From Nematostella vectensis (lineage: Eukaryota > Cnidaria > Anthozoa > Actiniaria > Edwardsiidae): DNA of 64,000 bases. The stretch covers positions 10,391,494 through 10,455,493 of the forward strand of contig NC_064047.1 in NCBI RefSeq assembly GCF_932526225.1, given 5' to 3'. The notes under the pieces were generated by a model. It was not told where the DNA came from. It saw only the letters and a program-made list of their open reading frames with translations, and ran no database searches. The first letter of the stretch is position 1, and every line of letters begins with the position of its first letter. Of the stretch, positions 10,825 to 20,503 are shown piece by piece. The translations under genes and the position numbers were made by a program.

Positions 10825-11613
10825 CTAGGTTAGCTCTAATACAAGGCGAACAGACTTGCCCTTAAAGTCCACCCGTCTACTGTAGTTATCCCTTATCCAT
10901 ATTTGGATACTCGAGACAAACTCAGAGGAAGATGCTGCGGCACAAACGGGGATGTCGGGTCCATAGACGACTTTCTCGTGCGGTCTCCCGCGGGTTTCTA
11001 GGCAAGCGAGAACGTTTGAATGCTCGCCTAAGGAGAGACATTGTGTGCGATCTACGATATCGCAGCAGATGTAGAGGGCCTCTATTTTCGGCAAAGCCAC
11101 CTCAAGTGGGGGCCCCTCCAAGGGCAGTGCGAGGCCCCGCTCCCCCAACTGATCGTCTTTAGCCTCTAGGCCAAATAGTGCGCAAAGCTCGGCATTCAGG
11201 AACGCAACGCCATTGGACGTAAACGCGATTTCCCCCGTGAGGGGGTCCAGCTTCGCGGTCAGAATCTTGCTTTCAGCGCGGTTGATCGTTTCCACGATGG
11301 ACTCGGCCGTGCGGTGCCCGGCTGGCAGAGTAGCGATGGGCGGGAGGGCGGATATAGTCGTTATCTGATGCTCCCGCTTGAGATTATACCAGCTGTTAAA
11401 CAGCGAGAACTGCGGAGCGCCACGAAGCGTGGACGCCTTATCGGCCGCTCGAAGTAGAGCGTCTGTTCGACTTTGGTGAGCACAGTATGTAGGACCACCA
11501 TTGTGTTGAACACAGCCCGCCTTCGTGTTTAATAGGACTGAGCATGGATTGGGAAGGCTGGCGGATGCTGAACGAGGAGGCGAAAGGGGCGGAAGAGACG
11601 AAAAAGGCGGCAA
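10825..11613 (-). CDS. Polinton-borne probable structural protein, 262 aa or shorter
   Basis: Open frame ending IRDNYSRRVDFKGKSVRLVLELT. Conserved-looking blocks are FNSWYNLKREHQITTI (about residue 70), a TGEIAFTSNGVAFLN beta-rich stretch, ALYICCDIVD (about 190), and the C-terminal Q-I-W-I-R-D...V-x-F-x-G-K-S-V-R-L-V-L strand pair. In remembered relatives the middle reads YVYCD and the end I-x-I-R-D...G-K-V-I-V-T-L. The beta-rich build suggests a virion or capsid-type protein, but this is inference. The first 50 or so residues overlap the opposite-strand gene starting at 11,544 and are Ser/Pro-rich, so the true start may be further in. Confidence 0.6.
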   Translation of the reverse strand: MPPFSSLPPLSPPRSASASLPNPCSVLLNTKAGCVQHNGGPTYCAHQSRTDALLRAADKASTLRGAPQFSLFNSWYNLKREHQITTISALPPIATLPAGHRTAESIVETINRAESKILTAKLDPLTGEIAFTSNGVAFLNAELCALFGLEAKDDQLGERGLALPLEGPPLEVALPKIEALYICCDIVDRTQCLSLGEHSNVLACLETRGRPHEKVVYGPDIPVCAAASSSEFVSSIQIWIRDNYSRRVDFKGKSVRLVLELT

Positions 11614-13031
11614 CTGCGGCGGGAGCCTCTATAGCCGAACATATCAAACACGCTATAGCAGAACAAATCAAACACGCAAAATCCGGTTTCCCTAGGTCTC
11701 TGACCCTCGCGCAAAAAATGCTTTACGCCGTGCCTGCGACTGCCGTGGAGAGCTCGGCCTCAGAGATCACCCCAGTGCTCACGTGGCTAGAAACAAATCA
11801 TTCACGACTAGGGTCCGAGACATATTCAAAGAGACAGTAGTCACGCACAAGTCCGCCAAGGAGTCTCGCCGGTGGCTATCGGAGCCTTCCTATGGGTGCT
11901 GGCTACAGCAACTCAACTTTGCGGTCTGCTGCGCAACCACCGGATGCGGCGTGTCCCTAACCGACCCCGCTTTCGCCGCGCTCCCCTCTGTCGTCAGGGG
12001 ATTTCTAAGGTTTCACGTCTACTTCACCACTCGGAGGATACTCTACGAGCTCGGCGCCCCCCTGCCTGGCGACAGCCCGTTCACGCAAAACGATAACCCC
12101 TACAAGAAAGCCGCCTTCGAGCGTCTATGCATAGAGTTCGGTCTGCCGCGTAAGCCGGACTTCCGATGGAAAGGCGGGCGGAACCACGGGCTAGGCGATG
12201 TGTTTGTGTTCTTCCCGGGGGAGGGGTATCGCAACGTGCACGTGATCCGTGTCTACGACACGGCGGTGGACGAGTACCCGAGCCACCTCAATCTTTTTAG
12301 CGACGAAGGTGGGAAGTACAATAGTGGGAAGCAGGTGGGTTTCATACGCAACGACGACCACGGGGGCGTGCAATATAGCTGGTTTGCGCCTCCCAAAGGT
12401 GAGGTGCTGACGAAAGCAGGGATAGGAAGACTCGATTGCTCGGTCGAGGAGTTCGTCTACACAGTGCTTGGCGCGTAGGTAGGTGAACGTCCGTTCCTCC
12501 ATCGCGGGGGCCGGCGGGCCGGCCATGGAGGCGCAGGTGGAGTTCACGAAGCTGCTTAAAGACGCGATCATAGAAAACGACATCGCTCAAAGCGTGCAAA
12601 GGTACCAGTTAGCCGTGCAGGAGGCCAAGGTGACACTGAGTCTTGCGGTCGCACCAGGAGTGTGGCTGATGCCGAGCGATCTGGTGATAAACAAGCAAAG
12701 CGTCGTGGGCTACAACAATAATCTGCATAAAGCCACAGACTCCATGACGCTTGGCGCAAACGCGATCAACACCGAGACAAAGCCAGTCGGTGCTCATAAC
12801 ATGGCCGGTGGGCATCCTAGGGTGCAACACGTGACTAATCCGAGGATTGACCGCGAGGTGCGAAGCAAGGCGACACGAAGTGTTGTGCACGCAGAGGGCG
12901 CGGCGCCTGCCCCCTCTTCGCGTATACGTAGCATGGCATCGCCCGGACCGGGCGAAAAAAGTGACCACACCGCCCTCAAGGCGGGGTTGTCGGCACTCGC
13001 GGTGGCCGCGGCGTATTACTTGTTCCGATGA
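11544..13031 (+). pseudogene. Polinton-borne large conserved protein, split by two frameshifts
   Basis: Three successive open segments: 11,544-about 11,820 (starts MDWEGWRMLNEEAKG, contains QKMLYAVPATA and EITPVLTWLETNH), about 11,800-12,478 (SEPSYGCWLQQLNFAVCC, FHVYFTTRRILYELG, FRWKGGRNHGLGDVFVF) and 12,483-13,031 (IAQSVQRYQLAVQEAKV, LMPSDLVINKQSVVGYNN, C-terminal hydrophobic helix LSALAVAAAYYLFR). The pieces are collinear with a single roughly 450-residue family that I recall from cnidarian elements, so the breaks near 11,810 and 12,478 look like one-base indels. A C-terminal membrane anchor is visible. The function is unknown, and it could be a virion protein. Confidence 0.65.
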
Positions 13032-13788
13032 TTGCTTTGCATTCGACGAACCAAGAACGCGGCTACGGCTAGAATGAGCAGCCACGCATTCTCGCCAAGG
13101 AATTTCACCGCTTCTCCTGCAGCCTTAAATACGAAGTGTGCGATGCTGCCTACTAGCCCAGGGAGAAGCTCGCCTAGCTTTTTCCCGATGGCCTTAAGCC
13201 CGTTACCGACCCCTCTGGCCATGGAGGAGAGCGACTTGCCGAGCGACGTCACAATGGCCGCGATCGTCGTCGCTACTGCCAACCCGATAGCGGTGGCGGT
13301 AAAGCCGTACTTTTTGAAGATGGCTTTGATGCGCTCTCTGAGCTGCTTTTGGCTCTCGAGCTCTCTGTTTTCGCGTTCTAGTTCGTCAATCTCGGATAGC
13401 CTTTCCTCGTTGCGCTCACGGGCCTCTTGGCGGCGACTCTCTGACGTGTTAGGGTCGTCGATGGTCTCCCTGTCTGTGGTTGACGCCCCTTGCAGCTCTT
13501 GGACTCGTTCTGTGTTCTCCTGGATGATCGCGTCTATCTCTGCCACAGACCCCATCGCCAGGTTGAAGCCTTTCAGCTTCGCAACGTCCTGTCGAACGCC
13601 CCCGTTCTCATTGAACAGCTGTCTTGGTTTAGTCCAACCTCCTTTGTCGAGGTTGCGAAGCTGTATTAGCGTCTTTCCCCTCTGGTCTGACTGGAACCGT
13701 ATCAGATTCTCGTTAAGGTATGGGTATTTCTCCCTGAGGGACTGGAGACCGAGTCTTGTCGCTGCACCCTCTGTGGTGACAAGGTTTC
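13016..13788 (-). pseudogene. Polinton-borne coiled-coil membrane protein, N-terminus disrupted
   Basis: The frame is open on the minus strand from 13,786 down to the stop at 13,016 but is closed upstream by TGA near 13,788, with no Met until MGSVAEIDAIIQENT (13,555). Similarity-type signals (LQSLREKYPYLNE, LRNLDKGGW) extend upstream of that Met, so the original protein was longer. Residues from MGSV onward form a Glu/Arg-rich coiled coil (about 15-75), then IKAIFKKYGFTATAIGLAVAT, GNGLKAIGKKLGELLPGLVG and a C-terminal membrane helix (NAWLLILAVAAFLV). The opposite strand is also open for 270 codons (13,032-13,844), which I regard as a shadow. Its 3' end overlaps the convergent plus-strand gene by 16 bases. 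Confidence 0.65.
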
Positions 13789-13864
13789 AGCGGTCGTTTG
13801 CGTCCGGGCCCCCAGCGATGACGTGCCCGTCATTGGGATCGTAGCCTCGGGGAAGTCGAGAGAG

Positions 13865-14266
13865 ATGGTAGGCAAGGCCCTGACTCACGACTACGTCAAA
13901 CGCATGAGCGCCGAGGAGGTGAAGAAGTACGAGAAGCGATACGAGACCGCTCTAGCCAGCCGGACTACAGACGCCCTGGCAGACAGCTTCCTGAAGCTTA
14001 CGACCAAGCTAGTAGGCATGACGCTGCCGATATACAGTGTGGTCGATCTTCACAACGACTTCGTGTCCGACTACATCATCAACAACGAGCTCCGGACATT
14101 GTGCGGAAGCCTGTCTCTACAATGCGGTCGTTTGATGGCTTTAGCCGTCGGGGCGTTACACGTAGCACGTCATGTGAACACCAACGGCGCTGACACGCGG
14201 TGTCAACACGAGGTAGCAGTCGCGGACTCACCAGATGGCGAGTCTGCCATGACGACTTTAGAGTAG
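13865..14266 (+). CDS. Polinton-borne small helical protein, about 133 aa
   Basis: I prefer the start at MVGKALTHDYVKRMSAEEV (13,865) over the upstream in-frame Met at 13,823, because the family as I remember it begins there. It contains KKYEKRYETALASRTTDAL and a C-terminal half with GRLMALAVGALHVARH. It appears intact. It is the first of several plus-strand small genes running toward the integrase. The function is unknown. Confidence 0.6.
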   Translation: MVGKALTHDYVKRMSAEEVKKYEKRYETALASRTTDALADSFLKLTTKLVGMTLPIYSVVDLHNDFVSDYIINNELRTLCGSLSLQCGRLMALAVGALHVARHVNTNGADTRCQHEVAVADSPDGESAMTTLE

Positions 14267-14319
14267 ACGCTCATTTGAAAGCTTGCCACTTCTTTAGCAA
14301 CCAAATAGTTGCATTACAA

Positions 14320-14736
14320 ATGGAGGAACCTCAAGGAAGTACTAGTGCTCAGCGACCCTACGGGTCAGCGGAACCTGACAAACAAGCTGCGGAACAAACT
14401 GCTCACGAACCTGCACGTACGCCTTCGGCGTTGGTGGAGAAAATCACGAGCCCCGAGCCACCCGCGACCCGACCTAAACACCCTGGACGAGTCGAAGCTG
14501 GAAGGCGCTTGGCAGAGTGGAACCGACTTAACAGAGCGAAGAAGAAAGCTGTGCAACACGTTGGGTCGCCGGTTGCTAGCGAGTCGCAGGGACGCGAGGG
14601 CTATCATGCCAAAGGCATACACACACCAGTCCCGGAAAGCAACTCTGCTTGGTCGGCCAGCTCGGTTATCGGGGTCGCTGGTCTTCTAGTGTCATTGATC
14701 GGCCTATGCAAATCTTGGCTGTTAGCCATGGAGTAA
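14320..14736 (+). CDS. Polinton-borne tail-anchored protein, about 138 aa
   Basis: The start is chosen at 14,320 (MEEPQGSTSAQRPYG), although the frame stays open further upstream where it overlaps the preceding gene. A hydrophilic Pro/Lys-rich body includes KHPGRVEAGRRLAEWNRLNRA, a pattern shared with remembered relatives. A C-terminal hydrophobic helix (SVIGVAGLLVSLIGLCKSWLL) suggests membrane anchoring. The gene carries the GACCC-TAC-GGGTC hairpin motif near 14,353. The function is unknown. Confidence 0.55.
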   Translation: MEEPQGSTSAQRPYGSAEPDKQAAEQTAHEPARTPSALVEKITSPEPPATRPKHPGRVEAGRRLAEWNRLNRAKKKAVQHVGSPVASESQGREGYHAKGIHTPVPESNSAWSASSVIGVAGLLVSLIGLCKSWLLAME

Positions 14737-14833
14737 GCAGACATTTAAACAAAAGGGCCCCACCCATATCCGCACGTCCGTGCATCGCAAAGTCGATGAC
14801 GCAGCAAAGCAAGATTACAAAGACCATCACCAA

Positions 14834-14986
14834 CGCCCGCAGTCATAACCGGCCTCGTCGCCGGTATTGGCTGGGTTGGGCGCAAGGTCTTGCGCGAAGA
14901 CTTCACCAAAGACCCCTCCGCAAATGCCATGAACTACGCAAAAATGACTGCCGCTGTTGCGGGTGCTGTCGCTTTGAAGGGTTGAC
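14834..14986 (+). pseudogene. Fragment of small Polinton membrane-protein gene
   Basis: One frame reads VITGLVAGIGWVGRKVLRE then DFTKDPSANAMNYAKMT and a hydrophobic end AAVAGAVALKG before TGA at about 14,984. The N-terminal part (from about 14,745) is out of frame with it. I recall a family of about 90 residues with this ending. This is a small protein with two possible membrane helices, broken here. Confidence 0.45.
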
Positions 14987-15075
14987 CAGAAGATCCTGCC
15001 CATGTAGTCTTGCGTAGGCCACGTATTAGACTCGTGTTCACGCACTAACCCTACGGGTCAATCACACACTACTCT

Positions 15076-15501
15076 ATGGCCTTCATTGCAATTTTGGTTG
15101 GTGGCGCCGTCCTAAACGCGACTGCATTCGTTGGTGGCAACTACCTCGCAAAGTTCCTGTCGAACGATGAGAGCCCTGCCTTAGCTGAGAAGGAGAGGCA
15201 CGACAAGGCCCTCGGGAAATACCAACGAGACTATGGACGCTACCAACAGCGGCGACAAAAAATCCTCGATTGGCAAGCGCAAAGTCGCTAGAGTAGGGCT
15301 CTCGCAAAGCAAAACTTAACCGACACTGACTACGCGCTCAAACTCTACTAGCAGACCCGACCAAAACAATCCCTGGAGTCGATGCGGGCTCCTGAGCTGT
15401 CCAAATACTACATCCCCAGCATAACGCAGAAAAACGCCGAGTTAACGTATATTTGCGCCAACGCTCTCGCCATCGGCTACACAGCTAGCCGCCTGCTGTG
15501 A
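15076..15501 (+). pseudogene. Polinton-borne membrane/coiled-coil protein with two in-frame TAG codons
   Basis: Starts MAFIAILVGGAVLNATAFVGG (hydrophobic N-terminus), then a charged coil (EKERHDKALGKYQRDYGRYQ). The frame is closed by TAG at 15,289 but continues meaningfully to a second TAG at 15,349 and then to TGA at 15,499-15,501. After the stops it encodes KQNLTDTDYALKLY, LSKYYIPSITQKNAEL and a hydrophobic C-terminus YICANALAIGYTASRLL. The three segments match one continuous family in my memory. Two point nonsense changes with no frameshift are unusual beside the indel-ridden neighbours. The first stop is preceded only by the hydrophobic N-terminus and coil. Confidence 0.6.
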
Positions 15502-15502
15502 T

Positions 15503-15517
15503 TGACCCGTAGGGTCA
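15503..15517. promoter_or_regulatory. Hairpin motif TGACCC-GTA-GGGTCA
   Basis: Perfect 6-bp arms around GTA, directly after the stop of the preceding gene. Related forms occur at about 14,353 (GACCC-TAC-GGGTC) and about 15,049 (ACCC-TAC-GGGT), always at or near gene borders inside the Polinton. The role is unknown, possibly a short intergenic hairpin. Confidence 0.4.
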
Positions 15518-15586
15518 GATCTAGGCGGCCTTTTTCCATATTGCGCGTATACGTATAAGATTATTGCAGACCGGTTGTGGAGTGCT

Positions 15587-15835
15587 ATGCACGAGGTAGC
15601 AGCCAATGCTAAGCGAAACGAGAGATGGGTGGATTATGTAGCTTTGGTGACACTGCTAACCGAAGTCTCGAGTTGTGGCGCGCAGACAGGGAGTGCGTTA
15701 AGAGACTCGCCAATGCCGTTCTCCGAGGGCCTACCGACCTCAGAAAGACCGAGCGATTCGCGCGGCACTACCCGAGCAGACAGCAACTGCCTGTTGGAGA
15801 CTGATACACCTGTTGCAGTACATTGCTGACACGTA
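15587..15835 (+). pseudogene. Decayed small Polinton gene upstream of integrase
   Basis: Begins MHEVAANAKRNERWVDYVAL and is then shifted between frames (GSALRDSPMPFSEGLPTSER in one, a YPSRQQLPVGD block in another). A small protein with this order of blocks precedes the integrase in related elements as I remember them. At least two frame changes. The function is unknown. Confidence 0.45.
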
Positions 15836-16770
15836 ATGGCGGCGAAGCGCATGTCCGACGAAGAACTCAATGCGTTCCTTCGTCCTTTATACTACGCTAG
15901 AGGTGGCTTCCAGGGAGTGACCGCTCTGCATGCCAAACTTCCCAAGGTCTCAGCCTCCATAGATCGAGTGCGCAAGTGGGTAAGCTCGCAGCCCGTCGGG
16001 GGCTACACACCCCCTCCTCCGACTACCTACGCCCATTTCTCGGAGCAGATACCAAACCGTATCCACCAGTCGGACCTACTATTCTTGCCAACCGACCGAG
16101 GGTACAAGTATGCCCTGACTGTCGTTGACGTTGCTTCACGATATAAAGCCGCCCGCCCACTGAGGACTAAGAACGCGGACGCTGTCTCCCGCGAACTCGC
16201 TGACATCTATGCAGAGGGACCTCTCACATGGGCTAAAGTCCTCATGGTCGATGACGGCACGGAGTTCAAGGGTGCTACCACAGAACTCTTAACAGACCAC
16301 GGGGTGGAGGTCCGACGGGCTGAGCCAGGGCACCACAGGAGCCAAGCTTTTGCCGAGTCTTTCCATCGCTGGCTGGCACAGCGCCTATTTCGTGTGCAGT
16401 ACTCGAAGGAGCTTGCATCCGGCGAAACAAACCGCGAGTGGGTTACCGCTTTGCCAATCGTCATCTCGGACATAAACGCACCGAACACTCGCATGACTGG
16501 CTTTGCGCCTAAGAACGCCATAAAGCTGAGGCGATTGCCTCTCAAAGCCGAAAAGCCTCCCCTAGAGATCCCCTTAGAGGTCGGAATGGAGGTGAACATC
16601 GGCGTAAACGAGGAAGACCTTCAGGACAAGGGCCGACGGCGAGCGACGGACCCGCGGTGGACGAGCAAGGCATACCAATACTAAAGAGGGTTATGGAGCC
16701 CGGACAGCCAGTGATGTATTACACGGCGTACTCTTAGCACGGCTTCACGCGTTCGCAGTTGCGTGTTGCG
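15836..16770 (+). pseudogene. INT: Polinton DDE integrase, 3' end frameshifted
   Basis: Retroviral-type integrase (rve fold) that would insert element ends into host DNA. From ATG at 15,836 the 282-residue frame has an N-terminal helical region (LRPLYYARGGFQGV), then the catalytic core: D80 in NRIHQSDLLFLPTDRGYKYA, D139 in LMVDDGTEFKG, and E174 in HHRSQAFAESFHRWL. The D-E spacing is 34 residues, as in the D,D35E class. The C-terminal beta/chromo-like segment is marked by GRRRATDPRW, where the frame is lost at about 16,680. The next frame continues RVMEPGQPVMYY, hits TAG at about 16,735, and ends TRSQLRVA at about 16,770. The catalytic triad is intact but the C-terminus is broken. Confidence 0.85.
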
Positions 16771-16776
16771 TGATCA

Positions 16777-17045
16777 GTGCTTGTGCCTTCTATTGCAGCT
16801 GAGGCATGTGAGTCTGACATTCCACTTGTAGTGACCCTGACTGTCGTCCAGCCGGTCGATACTGAAGCATTGGGGATGGCTCTTGGTGTATCCCTGAAAC
16901 AGAAGCTGAGTGCCACAGACCGTGCACTTCGTTTCCGCGTCAGCAATCATGCCGAGTACGTGGTCTGCCGTTAGAACGTGGTGCGATCCCCTGTACTTTG
17001 TGCGACCCTTTTGCCTGTCGTCTATAGCGTATCGCTTGATTCGCG
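16777..17045 (-). pseudogene. HNH-type domain at the C-terminus of the Polinton replication gene
   Basis: The minus-strand frame carries KCTVCGTQLLF, then SIDRLDDSQGHYKWNVRL and TCLSCNRRHKH before the stop at about 16,774. Two CxxC pairs around a D-R-L-D...G-H...N-V core are the signature of HNH endonuclease/zinc modules. It follows the helicase motifs in the same minus-strand direction and was probably a domain of one protein. A nuclease role is inferred from family knowledge. Confidence 0.75.
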
Positions 17046-18165
17046 CTATGATGAGCTTTTCACTGGGCGTAGCCTGCAGTTCTGTGGGAACCAAGGCACC
17101 GGGGGCGTTATCGGGGAAATCACGTGGACTATCTGGTCGGCGTGCCGCAAGCGGGAGATGCCGGTGTATACAGCATTCGTGATCCAGCCCTCTAAGCTGT
17201 GGTCTATGATAAACAGACGTCTTGGAGTCTGGATAGTCTTGCCCTGCACCCGCTGGACAGTTCCCCAGCCCGCACATTTCCACTCGAGGGGAAGCCCGTT
17301 AAGGACCGCGTCGAGAGGAACCTCGACTACTGTGCCTTTGTATGCGTCGACCTCCTCACCCCTTTTGCCTGGCACGGGCACTGGCCGCCCTTGCTTGCGA
17401 TAACGATGCACGACGCTAGGGTCGGGGTCAAAGCGGATGGTTACTGGCAATCGGGGGTAGTTTTTCCTGTGGTGCTCTATCAATCGCTGCTGTACAAGAG
17501 CCCCCATCTTGTTGGTCGAGCACACCAACATATCGTTTGGGTGGGCCTGCTCGATTGCCGCGTCGAACGCTACTCCATCCCACTTCTCTCGAAACACCTC
17601 AAGCTGTTGGGAATCTGACCGACACCAAATCCGGTCCTTTATGTCGTGGAGCCCGAAGGAGGACAGGCCGTCGCATGTACTGTACGGTTTTTCCGCAGTC
17701 TTCACATAGGCAGCGGTAGTCGGACTCGAACCAGCGGATGTTCCCTTGTGCCCACTCCTCGAGCATATCGTGAGGCCCCTCTTTATCTCCCCAGGGCGGG
17801 ACCTGCCCATAGTCGCCACAACACACTACCTGACACGGCCGCGTGGCGAGATACTCTAGCGCGTAGCACTTCAATCTGTACCTTACAGCTCTCCTCAATT
17901 ATGATTACTTCTGCGAGACGGTCGAGTTTGTGTCCAGCTCGGAAGGTCTCCACTCCTCTATCGGCTTCTCCGCTGGTATGCAGAGGTAATGGTGGTAGGT
18001 TTGAGCCTTCACCGCCAGGCGCGGGTTATTGCGATGGTCATGGGCGAGGTCGTTCTCGGGAGTGAGCACCACAACGTTGCGGCCGCGGAACATGCTCACC
18101 GCCCACTCGGTCTTCCCCGATCCTCCTTGGCCGGCTAGATACATCTTTGCAGAGGTTGCGGCCAC
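17046..18165 (-). pseudogene. SF1 helicase domain of the Polinton replication gene, frameshifted
   Basis: Superfamily-1 helicase motifs occur in the right order, in three frames. Walker A is YLAGQGGSGKTEWAV (18,109-18,141), with a Walker B-like VIIIEESCK at about 17,880-17,905. A motif III-like VVCCGDYGQVPPWGD lies at about 17,785-17,829, TVQRVQGKTIQT at about 17,225-17,258, and NAVYTGISRLRHADQIVHV (motif VI-like) at about 17,130-17,175. Together these resemble Pif1/RecD-type SF1 enzymes that unwind DNA during replication. At least two frameshifts separate the motifs, so no functional helicase is encoded as it stands. It is followed without a gap by the HNH module. Confidence 0.78.
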
Positions 18166-20288
18166 TAGATCGCACGGCAGACTCGGCGCTGTGCTTGACG
18201 CTGTGCTTGAACCTCGCTCAATGGCCGTCCCACAACATCCGCGATACGATACACGTTCGTAGGGAAGCCGTATTTCCGTACCACATCAATGGCGTCCGAG
18301 GCAACGCCGGAGAAACTGTCCTCGCACCCTAGGTACGCCGCACGCATGTCGATGTGCGCATGGGGCTGCGCCCCTAAGTTTTTCTTGCTATTCCACACTT
18401 TGTTCTCAACCTAAGCCGCTTGCCAGACGTCCCTGTATTTAAGAGGCGTCGGCCTGATGTTCTCTCTTTGGGTCCACTTCTTGAAACGATATTTATTGCG
18501 CCGCCCATCGAGTGCGTAGCTTCGGTGTACTCTTGGTAGGCTGGGTGATCATCAGGGAGCCATTGAGGATCCTGCCCAGTCTCGTCCGTAAACGCCCTGT
18601 CGATCGCGACGCCATCTCTTTTCGATCGGTATAGCTTCCCCTCGTGCGCGACTATAAAGCGCCCGCATAACCAGATCCTCGTGCTTCTGGGGATCGCTCT
18701 GTTTATAAAACGAATGAGCACCTCTCGCACTTTTGCCTCGCGCGTTTTTGTGGCGGCACTGGTTAGAGCCTCCTCCTGACATAACGAACGAAGCTCACCC
18801 TCAGCTTCGAAGTCTAGGCCGTGGACTCTCGTGATCGCAGGTGGTTAAGTCGGAAGCTCCGCCCAGGCGTGGTTATTGTGGCAAGGGATAGTGACCCTCG
18901 CCCTAGTCTTGCACTTCCCCGAGTCCCACATTACGTTGCCCAGGGCGTCCACGGCTACTAGCTTTATCTCGAGCTTTGTTTCCATCTCAAAGAGGTCTTC
19001 TTTGGTGCATCCCTTTGCAGCCAGCTTCTTGTCAAATCGCTCGGGGATCTTGCCTCGTGTCTTGGTTAGACCAAGGGAGCGTGAGGTACTGCGATTCCTC
19101 AAGAAGGCGCAACATAACTCACAACACAGTTAGAGAAGGCGTCACTCCCCTCTAGCTCAAACACTTGCCCAGGCTCCCAATTTTGCTCAGGTAAAGGGCG
19201 AAGCTCGTATCTCAGGTAAACGAGGTACTCTCGTCCTTTCTCCCAAATACCCGCATCGATACCTTCCAGGGCGCCGACTGCGATATGGTCTCCTCCTTTG
19301 ACTAACGACCCACCGATCCTGTGCTCCGAGCGCCCTTCCTCCTCCGTGATTGGCGCCAATGGCTCTGCAGGGGCCTTACCAACGACCGTGAAGAGTCTGT
19401 AACGCTGGTAGGGGGTCTACCATCTCGAGCACCAGTGGCAGCACTGCGTTTGCCCTCAGAGACTCTCGCTCGTGCGAGACCCACAACACCGAGCCATCGT
19501 CATTGATATCAGGTCCCCGCATAACCGGCTTTGGAGCGATGACCCCTGCTTCACCAAGATCCCGTATCTCTTGGTAAACACCGGCGCTTATGTCTTGGCC
19601 CCGTAGAGTGGCATCCACGCTTGGGAACCAAAGATGGGCGCCGCCAACGAAGAGAGAATAGTACCTATCGGGATCTAAACCCTTTGGGCCCTTTTGCTCC
19701 AGTAAAGGGTCGAACTCGTGCCAGACTTCCTCTGGCCGCGCTTTCGCTGGTATGAGCGGCTTAAGCAGCTTGAGTTTGACATCCTCGGGAATGTCCTCGT
19801 CCAGGATGTTCTGGACCAGTCCTGCCAGTACGGCGGCGCCTCTTTGTCAGGCATGCTATTGAGAATCTCCTCTATGTAAGCGTCCATGTCTTTGTATGCC
19901 TTGTGCCACCCAGTCTCTAACTGCCCGTATCGCAGCCCTGCCAGTACGGCGGGCGCATCTTTGTCAGGCATGCTATTGAGAACCTCCTCTATGTAAGCGT
20001 CTATGTTTGGGTATGCCTTGTGCCACCCAGTCCCTAATTGCCCGTATCGCAGCCGGCGGGACGAGTGTTTGGGTATGCCTTGTGCCACCCAGTCTCCAAT
20101 TGCCCGTATCGCGGGCTACGATATCAGACAGGACAAGTGCGAACCGTTCCCGAGCGCGCCTCTCGGTGCCGCGCATCCTCTGCCCTACACGATTCGCTCC
20201 GCAGGGGCGACACAACCGCGTCTCCGACTGCATCCCAATGCCGCAGATCCTGCATGGCACGGGGAGGGAGCTGCCCTTACGGAGCCTT
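18166..20288 (-). pseudogene. Polinton replication gene, N-terminal and polymerase-like segment
   Basis: A series of short minus-strand open segments, collinear with one long protein. They are a CxxC zinc knuckle (PCRICGIGMQSETRLCRPCG, about 20,190-20,260), HKAYPNIDAYIEEVLNSMPDK repeated (19,840-20,060), KPVMRGPDINDDGSVLWVSHE (about 19,500), DHIAVGALEGIDAGIWEKGRE (about 19,260), TRARVTIPCHNNHAWAELP (about 18,860), EVLIRFINR and WLPDDHPAYQEYTE (about 18,500-18,730), and HAHIDMRAAYLGCED (about 18,320). The last resembles family-B polymerase motif A (D-x-x-S/A-x-Y). The expected palm region with the remaining polymerase motifs should separate this from the helicase Walker A but is missing, so I infer an internal deletion near 18,165-18,220. 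The polymerase call is inferred from motif A and context only. Confidence 0.6.
19838..20115 (-). repeat. Tandem 115-120 bp duplication inside the replication gene
   Basis: The segment containing TCAGGCATGCTATTGAGAA ... TATGCCTTGTGCCACCCAGT ... AATTGCCCGTATCGCAG occurs twice in full and a third time in part. It expands the encoded HKAYxxxDAYIEE block and shifts the frame. Confidence 0.8.
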
Positions 20289-20422
<134 letters not shown>

Positions 20423-20503
20423 CTTTATTGCCTTAGATAAATCAACATGTCTAAGTTTACAAAATGTAGGAGAAACCGATTATAAGTAAATGCGCTACAT
20501 CAA

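Noticed and set aside
13032-13844. 270-codon plus-strand open frame opposite the coiled-coil membrane gene
   Set aside because: Ser/Arg-rich antisense reading of the GC-rich minus-strand gene. The minus frame has the coiled coil and membrane helix expected of a real protein.
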